The notes below the pieces were generated by a model, which saw only the letters and a program-made list of their open reading frames with translations, was not told the DNA's origin and did not search any database. A DNA stretch of 64,000 nucleotides. It comes from an uncultured Bacteroidota bacterium. Lineage in GTDB: Bacteria > Bacteroidota > Bacteroidia > Flavobacteriales > Flavobacteriaceae. Location: positions 1 to 64,000 of the forward strand of contig CACCAP010000006.1 of assembly GCA_902544085.1 (NCBI GenBank), written 5' to 3'. The translations under genes and the position numbers were made by a program. The first letter of the stretch is position 1. Each line of letters begins with the position of its first letter. Below are positions 1 to 8,177 of this stretch, piece by piece.

Positions 1-36
1 ATGTAATTTTTAACTAAAAAGCATCCAAAAATTATA

Positions 37-1002
37 ATGCAAATTGTTTGTAAAATCCTTTTAGTACTAGTTTTTAATGTCTCTTTTCTAAAATCTCAAA
101 TCCAAGAAGAAATTCATTTTGAAAGTGCCAATCCATTTGCAATGAGTGATGTGATTAATGATTTAGATAATCAAGAAAAACAAGAAGTTTATGGCATACT
201 TACTATACCGAATGATATACTCACTGATGCAAAGTACCCTCTTATAATTGGTGTAGCGGGAAGTCTATCCTGGCGTGATCATCATTATGAGTATTTAGAT
301 ATGTATCAACAAGCGGGCATTGCAACTTTTGAATTAAAAAGTTTTAAAAGTAGGGATGTTGAATCAACAGTGGGATCTCAGGTTAAGGTTACAACAGCAA
401 TGATGATCTTAGATGCATATCGCGCATTGGAAAAGTTATCAAAACATCCAAATATTGACAAAGAAAGGGTTTCAATTACTGGTTGGAGCCTAGGTGGTGC
501 TGTTTCATTATTTTCAGGATGGCTCCCAATTAAAAATGCGATAACAAAGGATGTCTCTTTTGCATCCCACCTACCCATTTATCCACCTTGCTTTGTTGAC
601 CCTGAAAATACAGATTTTACTGATGCTCCAATTCATATTTTGATTGGGGAAATTGACAACTGGACCCCAGCAAAACCATGTATTGAATTTGTAAAGAAAA
701 TAAATAATAAGGGTAATGTTGGGTTGACAATTTATCCTAAAGCTCACCATTCATTTGACAGTAAATCACCACTTGAGCAAAATGAAGATGGTTTGAGTTT
801 TAAGGACTGTTTGTTTAAGTTGACTGAGGATGGAGATGTTTTAATGAATTACTTATCGCTACCAATGTCCTCGCCTTTCATGCAGAAAATCGGTTTTCTT
901 TTTTGCGTTGAAAAGGGTGTTACTTTAGGGGGTAACCCCGTGGCCAGGGAAAAAGCTTTTAAATTTGCGTTAGATTTTATGGAAGAGACTTTAAAAAAAT
1001 AA
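37..1002 (+). CDS. Secreted dienelactone-hydrolase-like alpha/beta hydrolase
   Basis: This 321-residue protein has a hydrophobic N-terminus (about residues 5-20) that looks like a signal peptide. It carries the nucleophile elbow GWSLGG with Ser151, an acid-bearing segment GEIDNWTP near residue 207 and a histidine in AHHSFD near residue 237, which together give the Ser-Asp-His triad order of the dienelactone hydrolase/acyl-thioesterase-like group. The natural ester or lactone substrate cannot be read from the sequence. It abuts the convergent rpmF gene with no gap. Family assignment is firm, substrate unknown. Confidence 0.8.
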   Translation: MQIVCKILLVLVFNVSFLKSQIQEEIHFESANPFAMSDVINDLDNQEKQEVYGILTIPNDILTDAKYPLIIGVAGSLSWRDHHYEYLDMYQQAGIATFELKSFKSRDVESTVGSQVKVTTAMMILDAYRALEKLSKHPNIDKERVSITGWSLGGAVSLFSGWLPIKNAITKDVSFASHLPIYPPCFVDPENTDFTDAPIHILIGEIDNWTPAKPCIEFVKKINNKGNVGLTIYPKAHHSFDSKSPLEQNEDGLSFKDCLFKLTEDGDVLMNYLSLPMSSPFMQKIGFLFCVEKGVTLGGNPVAREKAFKFALDFMEETLKK

Positions 1003-1197
1003 CTACTCCGTTTCTTCTGTAGTATCAGCTAAAACCTTACCTCTGTAATAAAGTTTTCCTTCATGCCAATGAGCTCTGTGGTATAGGTGATCCTGACCCG
1101 TAGTTTTGTCAGTGGCTATTTGAGATGCAGAGGCTTTGTAATGCGTTCTTCTTTTATCTCTCCTTGTTTTCGAAGTTTTTCTCTTTGGATGCGCCAT
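1003..1197 (-). CDS. rpmF: 50S ribosomal protein bL32
   Basis: A 64-residue basic protein beginning [19 protein letters not shown], the diagnostic N-terminus of bL32 of the large ribosomal subunit. The usual length is 56-65 residues. The cysteine zinc-binding pairs present in some bL32 proteins are absent here, so this is the zinc-independent form. It lies 3 bases downstream of the yceD-like gene, the conserved yceD-rpmF arrangement, and is probably cotranscribed with it and pdxA. Confidence 0.97.
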   Translation of the reverse strand: MAHPKRKTSKTRRDKRRTHYKASASQIATDKTTGQDHLYHRAHWHEGKLYYRGKVLADTTEETE

Positions 1198-1200
1198 GAT

Positions 1201-1722
1201 TTACTTTTTTAATTCTTTTAGTTTATCCCAACGAGCGTCGAAATTACTATTTTTTTCTTTATTAATGTCAAATTCTTTTAATCTATTTAAGATTTCGGAG
1301 TCTATAGTCCCATTTTCCACATCTGGATGAACATTTCTTATGGGCATAGACAAAACAATCATCTCATAAAAATATTGGTCTAAATCAATAGAATGTGAGC
1401 CATGAGGCAAAACTAAAAGTTCATCATTTTCATCATCATACGAATCACCAAACTTTACAAGTATGTTTAATTTTGAATTAATTTGGTAATCAAAAGGTTC
1501 ATTTGTAAGTGTACAGTTTATATTAACACTTCCAATGCCTTTTAAACTTAATTCAATAATTGTTGATTTTTTAACAAGCACTAAATCCACATTAATATCA
1601 ACACTATTGAATTCAGAATACTCAAATGTTTCAAAAAAAGATTTGGATAAGGGAAACTGAAAATTGTGAGTTCCTTCTTTTAATCCAATAAATTTTACTG
1701 AAAAACCCTTTACTTTACTCAT
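1201..1722 (-). CDS. yceD: YceD/DUF177 family protein
   Basis: A 173-residue acidic protein with the DUF177 pattern: a beta-rich N-terminal half with the core CTLTNEPFDYQI (the canonical cysteine-centred 'C.R.l.p....' strand) and an acidic LDQYFYEMIVLSMPIRNVHP motif. DUF177/YceD proteins are nearly always encoded directly before rpmF and have been linked to 23S rRNA maturation in plants and bacteria. Position 3 bases before rpmF and 29 bases after pdxA supports the call. Molecular activity is not known from sequence. Confidence 0.9.
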   Translation of the reverse strand: MSKVKGFSVKFIGLKEGTHNFQFPLSKSFFETFEYSEFNSVDINVDLVLVKKSTIIELSLKGIGSVNINCTLTNEPFDYQINSKLNILVKFGDSYDDENDELLVLPHGSHSIDLDQYFYEMIVLSMPIRNVHPDVENGTIDSEILNRLKEFDINKEKNSNFDARWDKLKELKK

Positions 1723-1751
1723 TTTTTTAAAAAAATTGGAATGCGAATATA

Positions 1752-2753
1752 CTAATTTTTTCCTCTGTTTTTTACAATTTCTATAGATGTAAATATTGCC
1801 GATTTAAATGAGTCATAATTAGCAATATTTTTCCCAGAAATATCATAAGCTGTGCCGTGATCAGGTGAGGTTCTAACTATATCTAAACCTGCTGTAAAAT
1901 TTACGCCTTTACCAAATGTTAATGTCTTAAAGGGAATCAATCCCTGGTCGTGATATGTGGCAACAATTGCATCAAAATTCTTGTATGATTGAGATCCAAA
2001 AAAACTATCACTTGCATAAGGACCTTTAATGTCATAGGATTCTCCCTTAAGTTTATTTAAAACTGGTTTTAAAAGTTTTTCATCATCATTTCCAATCACA
2101 CCTTGATCACCAACATGTGGATCAATTGATAAGACAGCAACTTTAGGTCTTTTAATTCCAAAATCATTCAATAAAGAGTTAAAAACTTCTTTAATTCTAA
2201 ATTCAATTAAATTTTCATTTAGATGATCTTTAACACGACTTAAAGGAATGTGTTCTGTCAAAAGAGCTACTTTTATTTCATTTGAAACCATGAACATTAA
2301 ACTCTCACCTTGAAATTCATTATCTAAATAATCTGTATGTCCCTTAAACTGAAAGTCATCAGACTGGATGTTTTTTTTATTAATTGGCCCAGTAACTAAA
2401 GCATCTATCTTTTTATTTTTTAGAGCTTTTACAGCTGCAAATAAAGAATCCTTAGAATATATTCCCCCTTCTGTTGTAAGCTTACCGTACGAGAGTTTGA
2501 TTTCTTTTTTATTAATTGGGTATACGTTAATACACCTTTCATCATAATTATTAAAATCACTGACTTCTTTTAAATGCAAATCAATATTGAAATAGCTTAT
2601 TTGGTTTTTTATTAATTTGAAATTTGAAAAAACTATCACTGAACATTCATCGAAGACTGATTTATCTTCAAGGGATTTTAAAATTACCTCTAAACCGATT
2701 CCATTAGGATCACCAACAGAAATTCCAACAATCGGTTTTGATTTTTTTAACAT
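1752..2753 (-). CDS. pdxA: 4-hydroxythreonine-4-phosphate dehydrogenase
   Basis: The 333-residue enzyme oxidises 4-phosphohydroxy-L-threonine in DXP-dependent pyridoxal phosphate synthesis. Visible signatures are ISVGDPNGIGLEV at the N-terminus, GHTDYL near residue 137, YHDQGLIPFK near 270 and SPDHGTAYDISG near 295; the three histidines in the last three motifs are the divalent-metal ligands of PdxA. Length is normal for the family. It heads the minus-strand run pdxA-yceD-rpmF and diverges from ribE across a 47-base spacer, pairing two cofactor-biosynthesis genes. Confidence 0.95.
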   Translation of the reverse strand: MLKKSKPIVGISVGDPNGIGLEVILKSLEDKSVFDECSVIVFSNFKLIKNQISYFNIDLHLKEVSDFNNYDERCINVYPINKKEIKLSYGKLTTEGGIYSKDSLFAAVKALKNKKIDALVTGPINKKNIQSDDFQFKGHTDYLDNEFQGESLMFMVSNEIKVALLTEHIPLSRVKDHLNENLIEFRIKEVFNSLLNDFGIKRPKVAVLSIDPHVGDQGVIGNDDEKLLKPVLNKLKGESYDIKGPYASDSFFGSQSYKNFDAIVATYHDQGLIPFKTLTFGKGVNFTAGLDIVRTSPDHGTAYDISGKNIANYDSFKSAIFTSIEIVKNRGKN

Positions 2754-2771
2754 GTCTTTATTATTATTGTG

Positions 2772-2779
2772 TATTTTTG
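2772..2779 (+). promoter_or_regulatory. -7 element for ribE
   Basis: TATTTTTG matches the Bacteroidota -7 consensus TAnnTTTG and lies 21 bases before the ribE ATG. I could not find a well-placed TTTG -33 box. There is no room for an FMN riboswitch in this 47-base spacer. Confidence 0.4.
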
Positions 2780-2800
2780 GGCCTGTAAATATACAATTAT

Positions 2801-3391
2801 ATGTTCACAGGCATAATAGAAACAGTTGGTGAAGTAGAGCAAATTAAAAAAGAAGGAAATAACATAATCTTTACCATTAAATCTAAAATCTCATCCAAAC
2901 TAAAAATAGATCAAAGTTTATCTCATGATGGAGTATGCCTAACGGTTGTTGAAAAAACTGAATCGACCCACTCAGTTGTTGCAATAAAAGAAACTTCTCT
3001 TAAAAGTAACGTTAAAGAATGGAAAGTTGGGACTTTAATTAACTTGGAGAGGGCAATGAAACTTGGAGATAGGCTTGACGGTCACATTGTTCAAGGTCAT
3101 GTTGATCAAATAGCAAAATGTACGGATATTTCTGAAGAAAATGGGAGTTGGTATTTTAATTTTGAGTATGATGAGTCTGAAAATATTACTGTTGGTAAAG
3201 GATCTATTTCTGTCAATGGTGTAAGCCTAACAGTTGTTGAGTCAGGCCCATCTAACTTTTCAGTAGCCATAATTCCCTACACATATGAGCACACCAATTT
3301 CAAATCACTTAATATTGGCTCAACTGTGAATATTGAATTTGATATGATAGGAAAATATATTGCTAAACTTATCAAAAGCTCTAGAGATTGA
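2801..3391 (+). CDS. ribE: Riboflavin synthase, alpha chain
   Basis: The 196-residue protein begins MFTGIIETVGEV, the hallmark of riboflavin synthase, which dismutates two 6,7-dimethyl-8-ribityllumazine molecules into riboflavin. The two tandem lumazine-binding repeats are visible as SHDGVCLTVVE (about residue 43) and SVNGVSLTVVE (about residue 138), with GHIVQGHVDQ between them. Length is typical (about 195-215). It is divergent from pdxA, and its stop TGA overlaps the TTG start of the next gene by two bases, so the two are probably translationally coupled. Confidence 0.96.
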   Translation: MFTGIIETVGEVEQIKKEGNNIIFTIKSKISSKLKIDQSLSHDGVCLTVVEKTESTHSVVAIKETSLKSNVKEWKVGTLINLERAMKLGDRLDGHIVQGHVDQIAKCTDISEENGSWYFNFEYDESENITVGKGSISVNGVSLTVVESGPSNFSVAIIPYTYEHTNFKSLNIGSTVNIEFDMIGKYIAKLIKSSRD

Positions 3392-4290
3392 ATCGCACCA
3401 AAGTTCTAGCATTATTGGCTGCTACAACAGCTACAACTATATATGGACTAAACCATACAATAGCAAAAATGATAATGCCAATTTATATTGGTTCATTGGG
3501 GCTTGTTCTTCTTCGGGTTTTGGGGGCTACTGCAATCTTCTGGACATTAAGCCTGTTTATTAAAAGAAAACCAATTGAAAAAAAAGATCGATTTACGATT
3601 TTAAAGTGTGGTCTGTTTGGAATGAGCATTAACATTGCTGCTTTCATCGCAGGACTAGACTATTCAACACCTGTAAATAGCTCAATATTAATCATAGTGT
3701 CTCCAATATTTGTTGTGATTCTATCTTTTTTCATGTTTAAACAAAGAATAAATTTTTTTAAAATACTTGGAATATTTCTAGGATTTATTGGTGCTCTTAT
3801 TTTAATTATAAGTGCCGATACAAATAGTTCAGTTGGTAGAAATATTCCACTTGGAAATTTTCTGTTTATTGTAAATAGTATTTCGTATGCATACTACTTA
3901 ATTATTGTTAAACCAATGGCAGAAAAATATGATTTAATCACCCTGCTAAAATGGCTTTTTCTTATTGGATTAATCTTTAATTTTCCATTAGGAATTAATC
4001 AATTTTTAAATGTTGAATGGACTAGCCTTCCATTCAAAGAAGCAATTCTGCCAATGATTTATGTAGTCATTTGTACAACATTTATGACATACCTATTCAA
4101 TGCATTTGCTTTGAGTAAATTATCTTCGACTGAGGTTGCTGTATTTATGTATTTACAACCCATAATTGGTGTTTTATTTGCAATTTTTACAAAATCCGAT
4201 ACGATAACGCTAACAATATTTATTGCCTCTATGCTAATTTTTTCTGGTGTTTATTTGACAACTGTATTAAAAGAAAAAAATCAGCTATAA
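3388..4290 (+). CDS. EamA-family (DMT superfamily) transporter
   Basis: A 300-residue protein with ten predicted membrane segments in two EamA repeats, including the features YSTPVNSSILIIVSPIFVVI in the first repeat and LSSTEVAVFMYLQPIIGVLF in the second. EamA proteins export amino acids or other small metabolites, but the substrate cannot be predicted here. The start is TTG, overlapping the ribE stop as TTGA. Its own stop overlaps that of the convergent PhzF gene. Coupling to ribE might suggest flavin or flavin-precursor transport, which is speculation. Confidence 0.88.
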   Translation: MNRTKVLALLAATTATTIYGLNHTIAKMIMPIYIGSLGLVLLRVLGATAIFWTLSLFIKRKPIEKKDRFTILKCGLFGMSINIAAFIAGLDYSTPVNSSILIIVSPIFVVILSFFMFKQRINFFKILGIFLGFIGALILIISADTNSSVGRNIPLGNFLFIVNSISYAYYLIIVKPMAEKYDLITLLKWLFLIGLIFNFPLGINQFLNVEWTSLPFKEAILPMIYVVICTTFMTYLFNAFALSKLSSTEVAVFMYLQPIIGVLFAIFTKSDTITLTIFIASMLIFSGVYLTTVLKEKNQL

Positions 4291-5070
4291 AGTAACTTTA
4301 CCTTTGAAGTAAGTTTTAGCTTTTCCATTAATTATTACCCGATTGCCTAAATCCTCACAAAACATTTCGCCACCTCTCTGAGACAATTGAATGCTTTTAA
4401 GTTTGGTTTTTTTTAGTACTCCACTCCAATACGGCACTAATGAACAGTGTGTAGATCCTGTGACTGGATCTTCAAAAAAAGAACATTGAGGAACAAAATA
4501 TCTTGAAACAAAATCTGATTCACTTCCCCTTGCGGTGATAACAACACCCCCTGGATCCAAATTTATTTGGTCAAACAATTCCTTATTAATTTCAATATTT
4601 TTTATTTGTTCTTCATCTTCATAAACCAAAACATAATCTCTTGCTTTTAAAACTTCATTTGGTTTTATGCTTAAAGAATCCATAATATTTTTTGGTAATT
4701 CAGAACTTATTGGTTTTCTGTGTGGAAAATCCATTTGCATATAATCTTCATCAAATTTTACAATTAGCTCTCCACTGATTGAGTTAAAGATGACCTGATT
4801 TTCTTTAAAGTCTAGATGGTTTTTTAAACAATAGGCCGTCGCCAGTGTTGCATGACCACAGAGATCCATTTCAATTTCTGGGGTAAACCATCTCAAATTA
4901 AACCCATTATTTTTTTTTATAAAAAAAGCCGTTTCTGATACATTATTTTCTTTGGCAATATTTAAAAGTAATTCGTCCGGCAACCATGAATCTAAAGGCA
5001 TAACACATGCTGGATTTCCTTTAAATAATTCAGAGGTAAAGGCATCTATTTGAAAAATTTCAATCTCCAT
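4285..5070 (-). CDS. PhzF-family isomerase/epimerase
   Basis: A 261-residue protein starting MEIEIFQIDAFTSELFKGNPACV, typical of the PhzF/diaminopimelate-epimerase-fold family. Characteristic motifs are NNVSETAFF with the catalytic Glu near residue 46, LRWFTPEIEMDLCGHATLA near residue 60-78 and the C-terminal FFEDPVTGSTHCSL. Members catalyse isomerisations such as the trans-2,3-dihydro-3-hydroxyanthranilate step, but no phenazine genes are nearby, so this is a housekeeping paralogue of unknown substrate. Length matches the family (260-300). Confidence 0.9.
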   Translation of the reverse strand: MEIEIFQIDAFTSELFKGNPACVMPLDSWLPDELLLNIAKENNVSETAFFIKKNNGFNLRWFTPEIEMDLCGHATLATAYCLKNHLDFKENQVIFNSISGELIVKFDEDYMQMDFPHRKPISSELPKNIMDSLSIKPNEVLKARDYVLVYEDEEQIKNIEINKELFDQINLDPGGVVITARGSESDFVSRYFVPQCSFFEDPVTGSTHCSLVPYWSGVLKKTKLKSIQLSQRGGEMFCEDLGNRVIINGKAKTYFKGKVTL

Positions 5071-5078
5071 AATTATTA

Positions 5079-5086
5079 CAAATTTA
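5079..5086 (-). promoter_or_regulatory. -7 element for the PhzF gene
   Basis: On the minus strand the bases read TAAATTTG, a full match to TAnnTTTG, eight bases before the ATG of the PhzF gene. No clear -33 box accompanies it. Confidence 0.4.
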
Positions 5087-5133
5087 AACCTTTACCTTTA
5101 TGAATTATCTTATATATATAACATATTAATAAA

Positions 5134-5724
5134 ATGAAAAAAATAATTATAATTATAGCGCTTCTTCTAAGTTCTACCAATATCTATACTCAAGACAGGG
5201 AACAAATGAGACAGATGGTCTCTGAATACATGAAAAAAATTGGAATTGAAGATGACCAGATTCAAACATCAATGATGCTTGTTAGAAAAATTATGATGGA
5301 GTATGTTAATGAGATGGAAATTTCAAAGGAATCAAGTGAGAAATTGAAAAACTATAGTGATAAACAGAGGCAAGCACTAAAAGATCTTGCTAAAAAATTA
5401 ATCAAATTAAGATCTGAAAATCGGTCCAAATCAAATTTTGACAAACCCAATAAACGTCAAGGACCTGCCAGGCCGGATGTTGGTGATCCAATATTTGAAA
5501 AAATTATAGAATATTTAAGAGAACAGGGAATTAACAGAAATAATTTTAGAGATGTTTTTAGTACAGTAAGGGATATTAGATTGGAGTTTGTACAGTCCAC
5601 AGATAAATCGAAATTTAAACCAAGTAAAAAATATATTAAAAAACTAAAAAATTCAGGATTGTCTGATGATTCAATAGATAGAATTCTTGACTTAATTAAG
5701 GCAATAGTAAGTCTAGAAAAATAA
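5134..5724 (+). CDS. Secreted helical protein, unknown function
   Basis: A 196-residue protein with a clear signal peptide (MKKIIIIIALLLSSTNIYTQ) followed by a highly charged, lysine-rich, probably all-helical mature part. Two roughly similar halves each begin with a phrase like 'MKKIGIEDDQIQTS...VRKIMMEYV' and 'LREQGINRNNFRDV...VRDIRLEFV', suggesting an internal duplication separated by a Pro/Asn/Lys linker near residues 100-115. I recognise no family. It would act in the periplasm or outside the cell. Confidence 0.65.
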   Translation: MKKIIIIIALLLSSTNIYTQDREQMRQMVSEYMKKIGIEDDQIQTSMMLVRKIMMEYVNEMEISKESSEKLKNYSDKQRQALKDLAKKLIKLRSENRSKSNFDKPNKRQGPARPDVGDPIFEKIIEYLREQGINRNNFRDVFSTVRDIRLEFVQSTDKSKFKPSKKYIKKLKNSGLSDDSIDRILDLIKAIVSLEK

Positions 5725-5759
5725 AATTCAATAAATATTTATAATTTAATGGCTCGTTG

Positions 5760-6515
5760 ATGGGCCATTTTTTTTTTGAGAATTTTAGGTTTTTGATTTT
5801 ATGCTGGATAGCATTAGGTCTAATCACTTTCCTTTACTTAATCTATTCGAAAAGAAGGGCGCCATATGGGAGACACGTTAAAAAGAAGCATGGAATTCTG
5901 ATCGATAACTCATTTGGATGGTTTATTATGGAGCTACCTGCATTAATTATTATGCCCGTCTTGAGTTTGCAAAATACTGATAATCCATTTGTAATATTAA
6001 TTGTCTTTATTTGGTTTTTACATTATTTCAATAGATCAATTATCTTTCCCCTAAGAATAAATACCAAAAAAAAGAGAATTCCAATATTAATTGTTTTAAG
6101 CGCATTTACATTTAATACAATCAATGGTTTATTTAACGGTTATCATGTCCAGATTAATGTATCAGAGACAAACATTTTTGAATTTAATATAATACTTGGC
6201 GTATTGATATTTTTTATTGGGATGATAATTAATGTAAAATCTGACAATAAGTTAATTTCTTTAAGGAAAGAAAAAATGGGCTACAAAATCCCAAATGGTA
6301 AGTTATTCAACTTCGTTTCTTGCCCTAATTATTTAGGTGAGATAATTGAATGGTTTGGATTTTTTATTCTTGTTCCCAGCATAGCTTCATTAAGTTTTTT
6401 TCTTTGGACTTCATTCAACTTAATACCAAGGGCATTAAATCATCACGAATGGTACAACGAAAAGTTTAAAAACTATCCAAAAAACAGAAAAGCCGTAATT
6501 CCGTTTATTTTATAA
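5760..6515 (+). CDS. Steroid 5-alpha-reductase-like (DUF1295) membrane protein
   Basis: A 251-residue multi-pass membrane protein resembling 3-oxo-5-alpha-steroid 4-dehydrogenases. The similarity is spread along its length: RRAPYGRH near residue 32, LHYFNRSIIFPLRI near 87, and the C-terminal NADPH-site region FNFVSCPNYLGEIIEW near 188 and LNHHEWYNEKFKNYPKNR near 225 ending in IPFIL. The family reduces double bonds of steroid or polyprenol/fatty substrates with NADPH. The start is taken as ATG at 5760; a TTG codon precedes it directly. Bacterial substrate unknown. Confidence 0.85.
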   Translation: MGHFFFENFRFLILCWIALGLITFLYLIYSKRRAPYGRHVKKKHGILIDNSFGWFIMELPALIIMPVLSLQNTDNPFVILIVFIWFLHYFNRSIIFPLRINTKKKRIPILIVLSAFTFNTINGLFNGYHVQINVSETNIFEFNIILGVLIFFIGMIINVKSDNKLISLRKEKMGYKIPNGKLFNFVSCPNYLGEIIEWFGFFILVPSIASLSFFLWTSFNLIPRALNHHEWYNEKFKNYPKNRKAVIPFIL

Positions 6516-6539
6516 ATAAAGTTTTAAATTTGAAGTATT

Positions 6540-6878
6540 ATGAATGCATACAAAGCAAATCTTATTAATTCCATTTCATTAATTGTTCTTGGCGTTTGGG
6601 GCTATATTGATGGGTCATCAATTACAGCATTAATTCCAACTGCTTTTGGGGCTATCCTTTTAGCTTGCGCTGGTGGAGTAAAAAATCAAAATAAAATTAT
6701 TGCACATATTGCCGTACTGTTAACACTATTGATCCTATTTGCGCTTTTAGGAATGAGATTACCTAAATCATTAGAATCAGGAGGTATTGGTCTATTTCGC
6801 GTATTATTTATGTGTGGAACATCATTGTTGGCAATGATTTATTTTGTAAAAAGTTTTATAGCAGCGAGAAAAAAATAG
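6540..6878 (+). CDS. Small TMEM14-like membrane protein
   Basis: A 112-residue protein with about four membrane segments rich in Gly and Ala (GVWGYIDGSSITALIPTAFGAILLACAGGVK). The repeat-like spacing and the 'G...G...ALIPt.fG..L' pattern recall the TMEM14/UPF0136 family, although similarity is weak and the name is tentative. It lies 24 bases after the steroid-reductase-like gene on the same strand and could be cotranscribed. No catalytic residues are apparent. Confidence 0.6.
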   Translation: MNAYKANLINSISLIVLGVWGYIDGSSITALIPTAFGAILLACAGGVKNQNKIIAHIAVLLTLLILFALLGMRLPKSLESGGIGLFRVLFMCGTSLLAMIYFVKSFIAARKK

Positions 6879-6879
6879 A

Positions 6880-7047
6880 CTAATTTTTTTGTGGAAACCT
6901 GCCATAGTTTCCCATTCCATCATAGTCCATTTCATTAGCTTGATCTGAATCCTTATACTTATCTTTTTCCTCTTTGTTGACAAGAAATACACTTGCAATC
7001 ACTAAACAACTAACCAGAAAACCTATTATAAATAAATACAATTCCAT
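6880..7047 (-). CDS. 55-residue single-pass membrane protein (pair A, second gene)
   Basis: This short reading frame begins MELYLFIIGFLVSC and has one membrane helix followed by a charged tail (NKEEKDKYKD) and a Met/Gly/Asn/Tyr-rich end. It starts two bases after the stop of the 57-residue gene upstream, so the two are probably translated together. Its N-terminal helix resembles the 45-residue product at 12310-12447 (FIIGF/FIVGF followed by a cysteine), which also follows a paralogue of the upstream gene. Function unknown. The conserved pairing is the main evidence that it is real. Confidence 0.6.
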   Translation of the reverse strand: MELYLFIIGFLVSCLVIASVFLVNKEEKDKYKDSDQANEMDYDGMGNYGRFPQKN

Positions 7048-7049
7048 TA

Positions 7050-7223
7050 CTATTTATATACGCTTTTAACGTATGAACCAAAAGCTAATATCGAGGGGAC
7101 CCATAATCCTACATAAAAACCTTCTTCCTTAAAACCATTAAACCATAATCCAACAGATAAAGCAAATGAAATTAATACCGCTATTAAAAGTAATTTATCT
7201 GACTTTTTAAATTTGGAAAACAT
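7050..7223 (-). CDS. 57-residue two-helix membrane protein (pair A, first gene)
   Basis: This frame encodes a 57-residue protein with two hydrophobic helices. It is clearly paralogous to the 63-residue protein at 12126-12317: both share the pattern S-V-x-L-W-F-x-G-x-K followed by VG(L/I)WVPSILA. Start ATG at 7223; stop two bases before the start of the 55-residue gene. Function unknown, but conservation with a second copy 5 kb away supports expression. Confidence 0.65.
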   Translation of the reverse strand: MFSKFKKSDKLLLIAVLISFALSVGLWFNGFKEEGFYVGLWVPSILAFGSYVKSVYK

Positions 7224-7253
7224 GTCTTTTAAATATTAGTTTAAATTAACTTA

Positions 7254-7261
7254 TATATTTG
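7254..7261 (+). promoter_or_regulatory. Possible -7 element upstream of the 290-residue membrane protein
   Basis: TATATTTG matches TAnnTTTG in the 81-base divergent spacer between the small membrane-protein pair and the gene starting at 7305. The distance to the ATG (43 bases) is longer than at the other sites, so this one is weaker. Confidence 0.3.
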
Positions 7262-7304
7262 TGATGTTAATATTAGTAAATATTTACAAAATATTAGAGA
7301 ATTT

Positions 7305-8177
7305 ATGACTGAAAAAATTAATAGTGTTTTTGAAAAAGTTTTTTCAGATAGTAATTTAAAAACATTTGAGAAAATTATTTTATTTCTAGCTACAGCTGGA
7401 TTTATAATTCACTTGGTTCTAATATTACTAAACAACAATGGCTACGTAGATCTATCATTTTTTCAGGGTAGCCTATTTGTAAATCCAATTTCAGCTATTT
7501 ACACTCCTTTTTCTTTTATACTTATCTATGAAGCATTTTTATTGATTTACTACCTTCCTCGCTCATTCACAACCTCAATTGCAAAGCAATTTGAAATTAT
7601 GTCTTTGATATTAATAAGAAAAATATTCAAAGATATACCTGATGTTGATTTATCGGATAATTGGATTTTAAATGAAAATAATCTTCAACTAATTTATGAC
7701 TTGACGGGTGTATTAATTGTTTTTTATTTGATATATATGTTTAAAAAGTTGAAAGAGAATTTACCAAAACTACCTGTTCATCAAAACTTGGAACGTTTCC
7801 TAGGTTATAAAAGATTAATTAGTCTTTTGTTAATTCCTACATTAATTATTCTTTGTGTATTTAGCTTTATAGAATGGTATAGTGCTGTGTTTATTGGTGG
7901 AGAGGGCTCTCCAAATATAGATTATTTATTTTTTGTAGAATTTTTTGGAATATTAATTTTGGTTGATGTATTTATTTTATTGATTTCTTTTCAATACACA
8001 GAAAGATACTCACAACTAATTAGAAATACCGGTTTTATCATATCAACCATACTTTTAAGATTGTCATTTAATGCAGTTGGGTTAACCAGCATAATCTTAT
8101 TGATAAGCGGTATAGTTTTCGGATTAATTATTCTTTACATTTATAACAAAATGGAAAGAACATCTCTAGTCACATGA
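7305..8177 (+). CDS. Multi-pass membrane protein, unknown function
   Basis: A 290-residue protein with about six to seven hydrophobic helices and a soluble stretch near residues 110-125 (DIPDVDLSDNWILNENN). The first 20 residues are charged and cytoplasmic-looking, so it is not a cleaved-signal protein. I recognise no domain. Its last 12 bases overlap the end of the convergent Kazal-domain lipoprotein gene. No operon partner is evident on the same strand. Confidence 0.6.
   Translation: MTEKINSVFEKVFSDSNLKTFEKIILFLATAGFIIHLVLILLNNNGYVDLSFFQGSLFVNPISAIYTPFSFILIYEAFLLIYYLPRSFTTSIAKQFEIMSLILIRKIFKDIPDVDLSDNWILNENNLQLIYDLTGVLIVFYLIYMFKKLKENLPKLPVHQNLERFLGYKRLISLLLIPTLIILCVFSFIEWYSAVFIGGEGSPNIDYLFFVEFFGILILVDVFILLISFQYTERYSQLIRNTGFIISTILLRLSFNAVGLTSIILLISGIVFGLIILYIYNKMERTSLVT

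Noticed and set aside
2754..2800. FMN riboswitch upstream of ribE
   Set aside because: The space is 47 bases, too short for the RFN element, and no conserved segment is seen.
5749..5760. ATG-GCT-CGT-TGA, a three-codon frame overlapping the steroid-reductase-like start
   Set aside because: Too short to support; may be coincidental, although its TGA overlaps the ATG at 5760 as TGATG.
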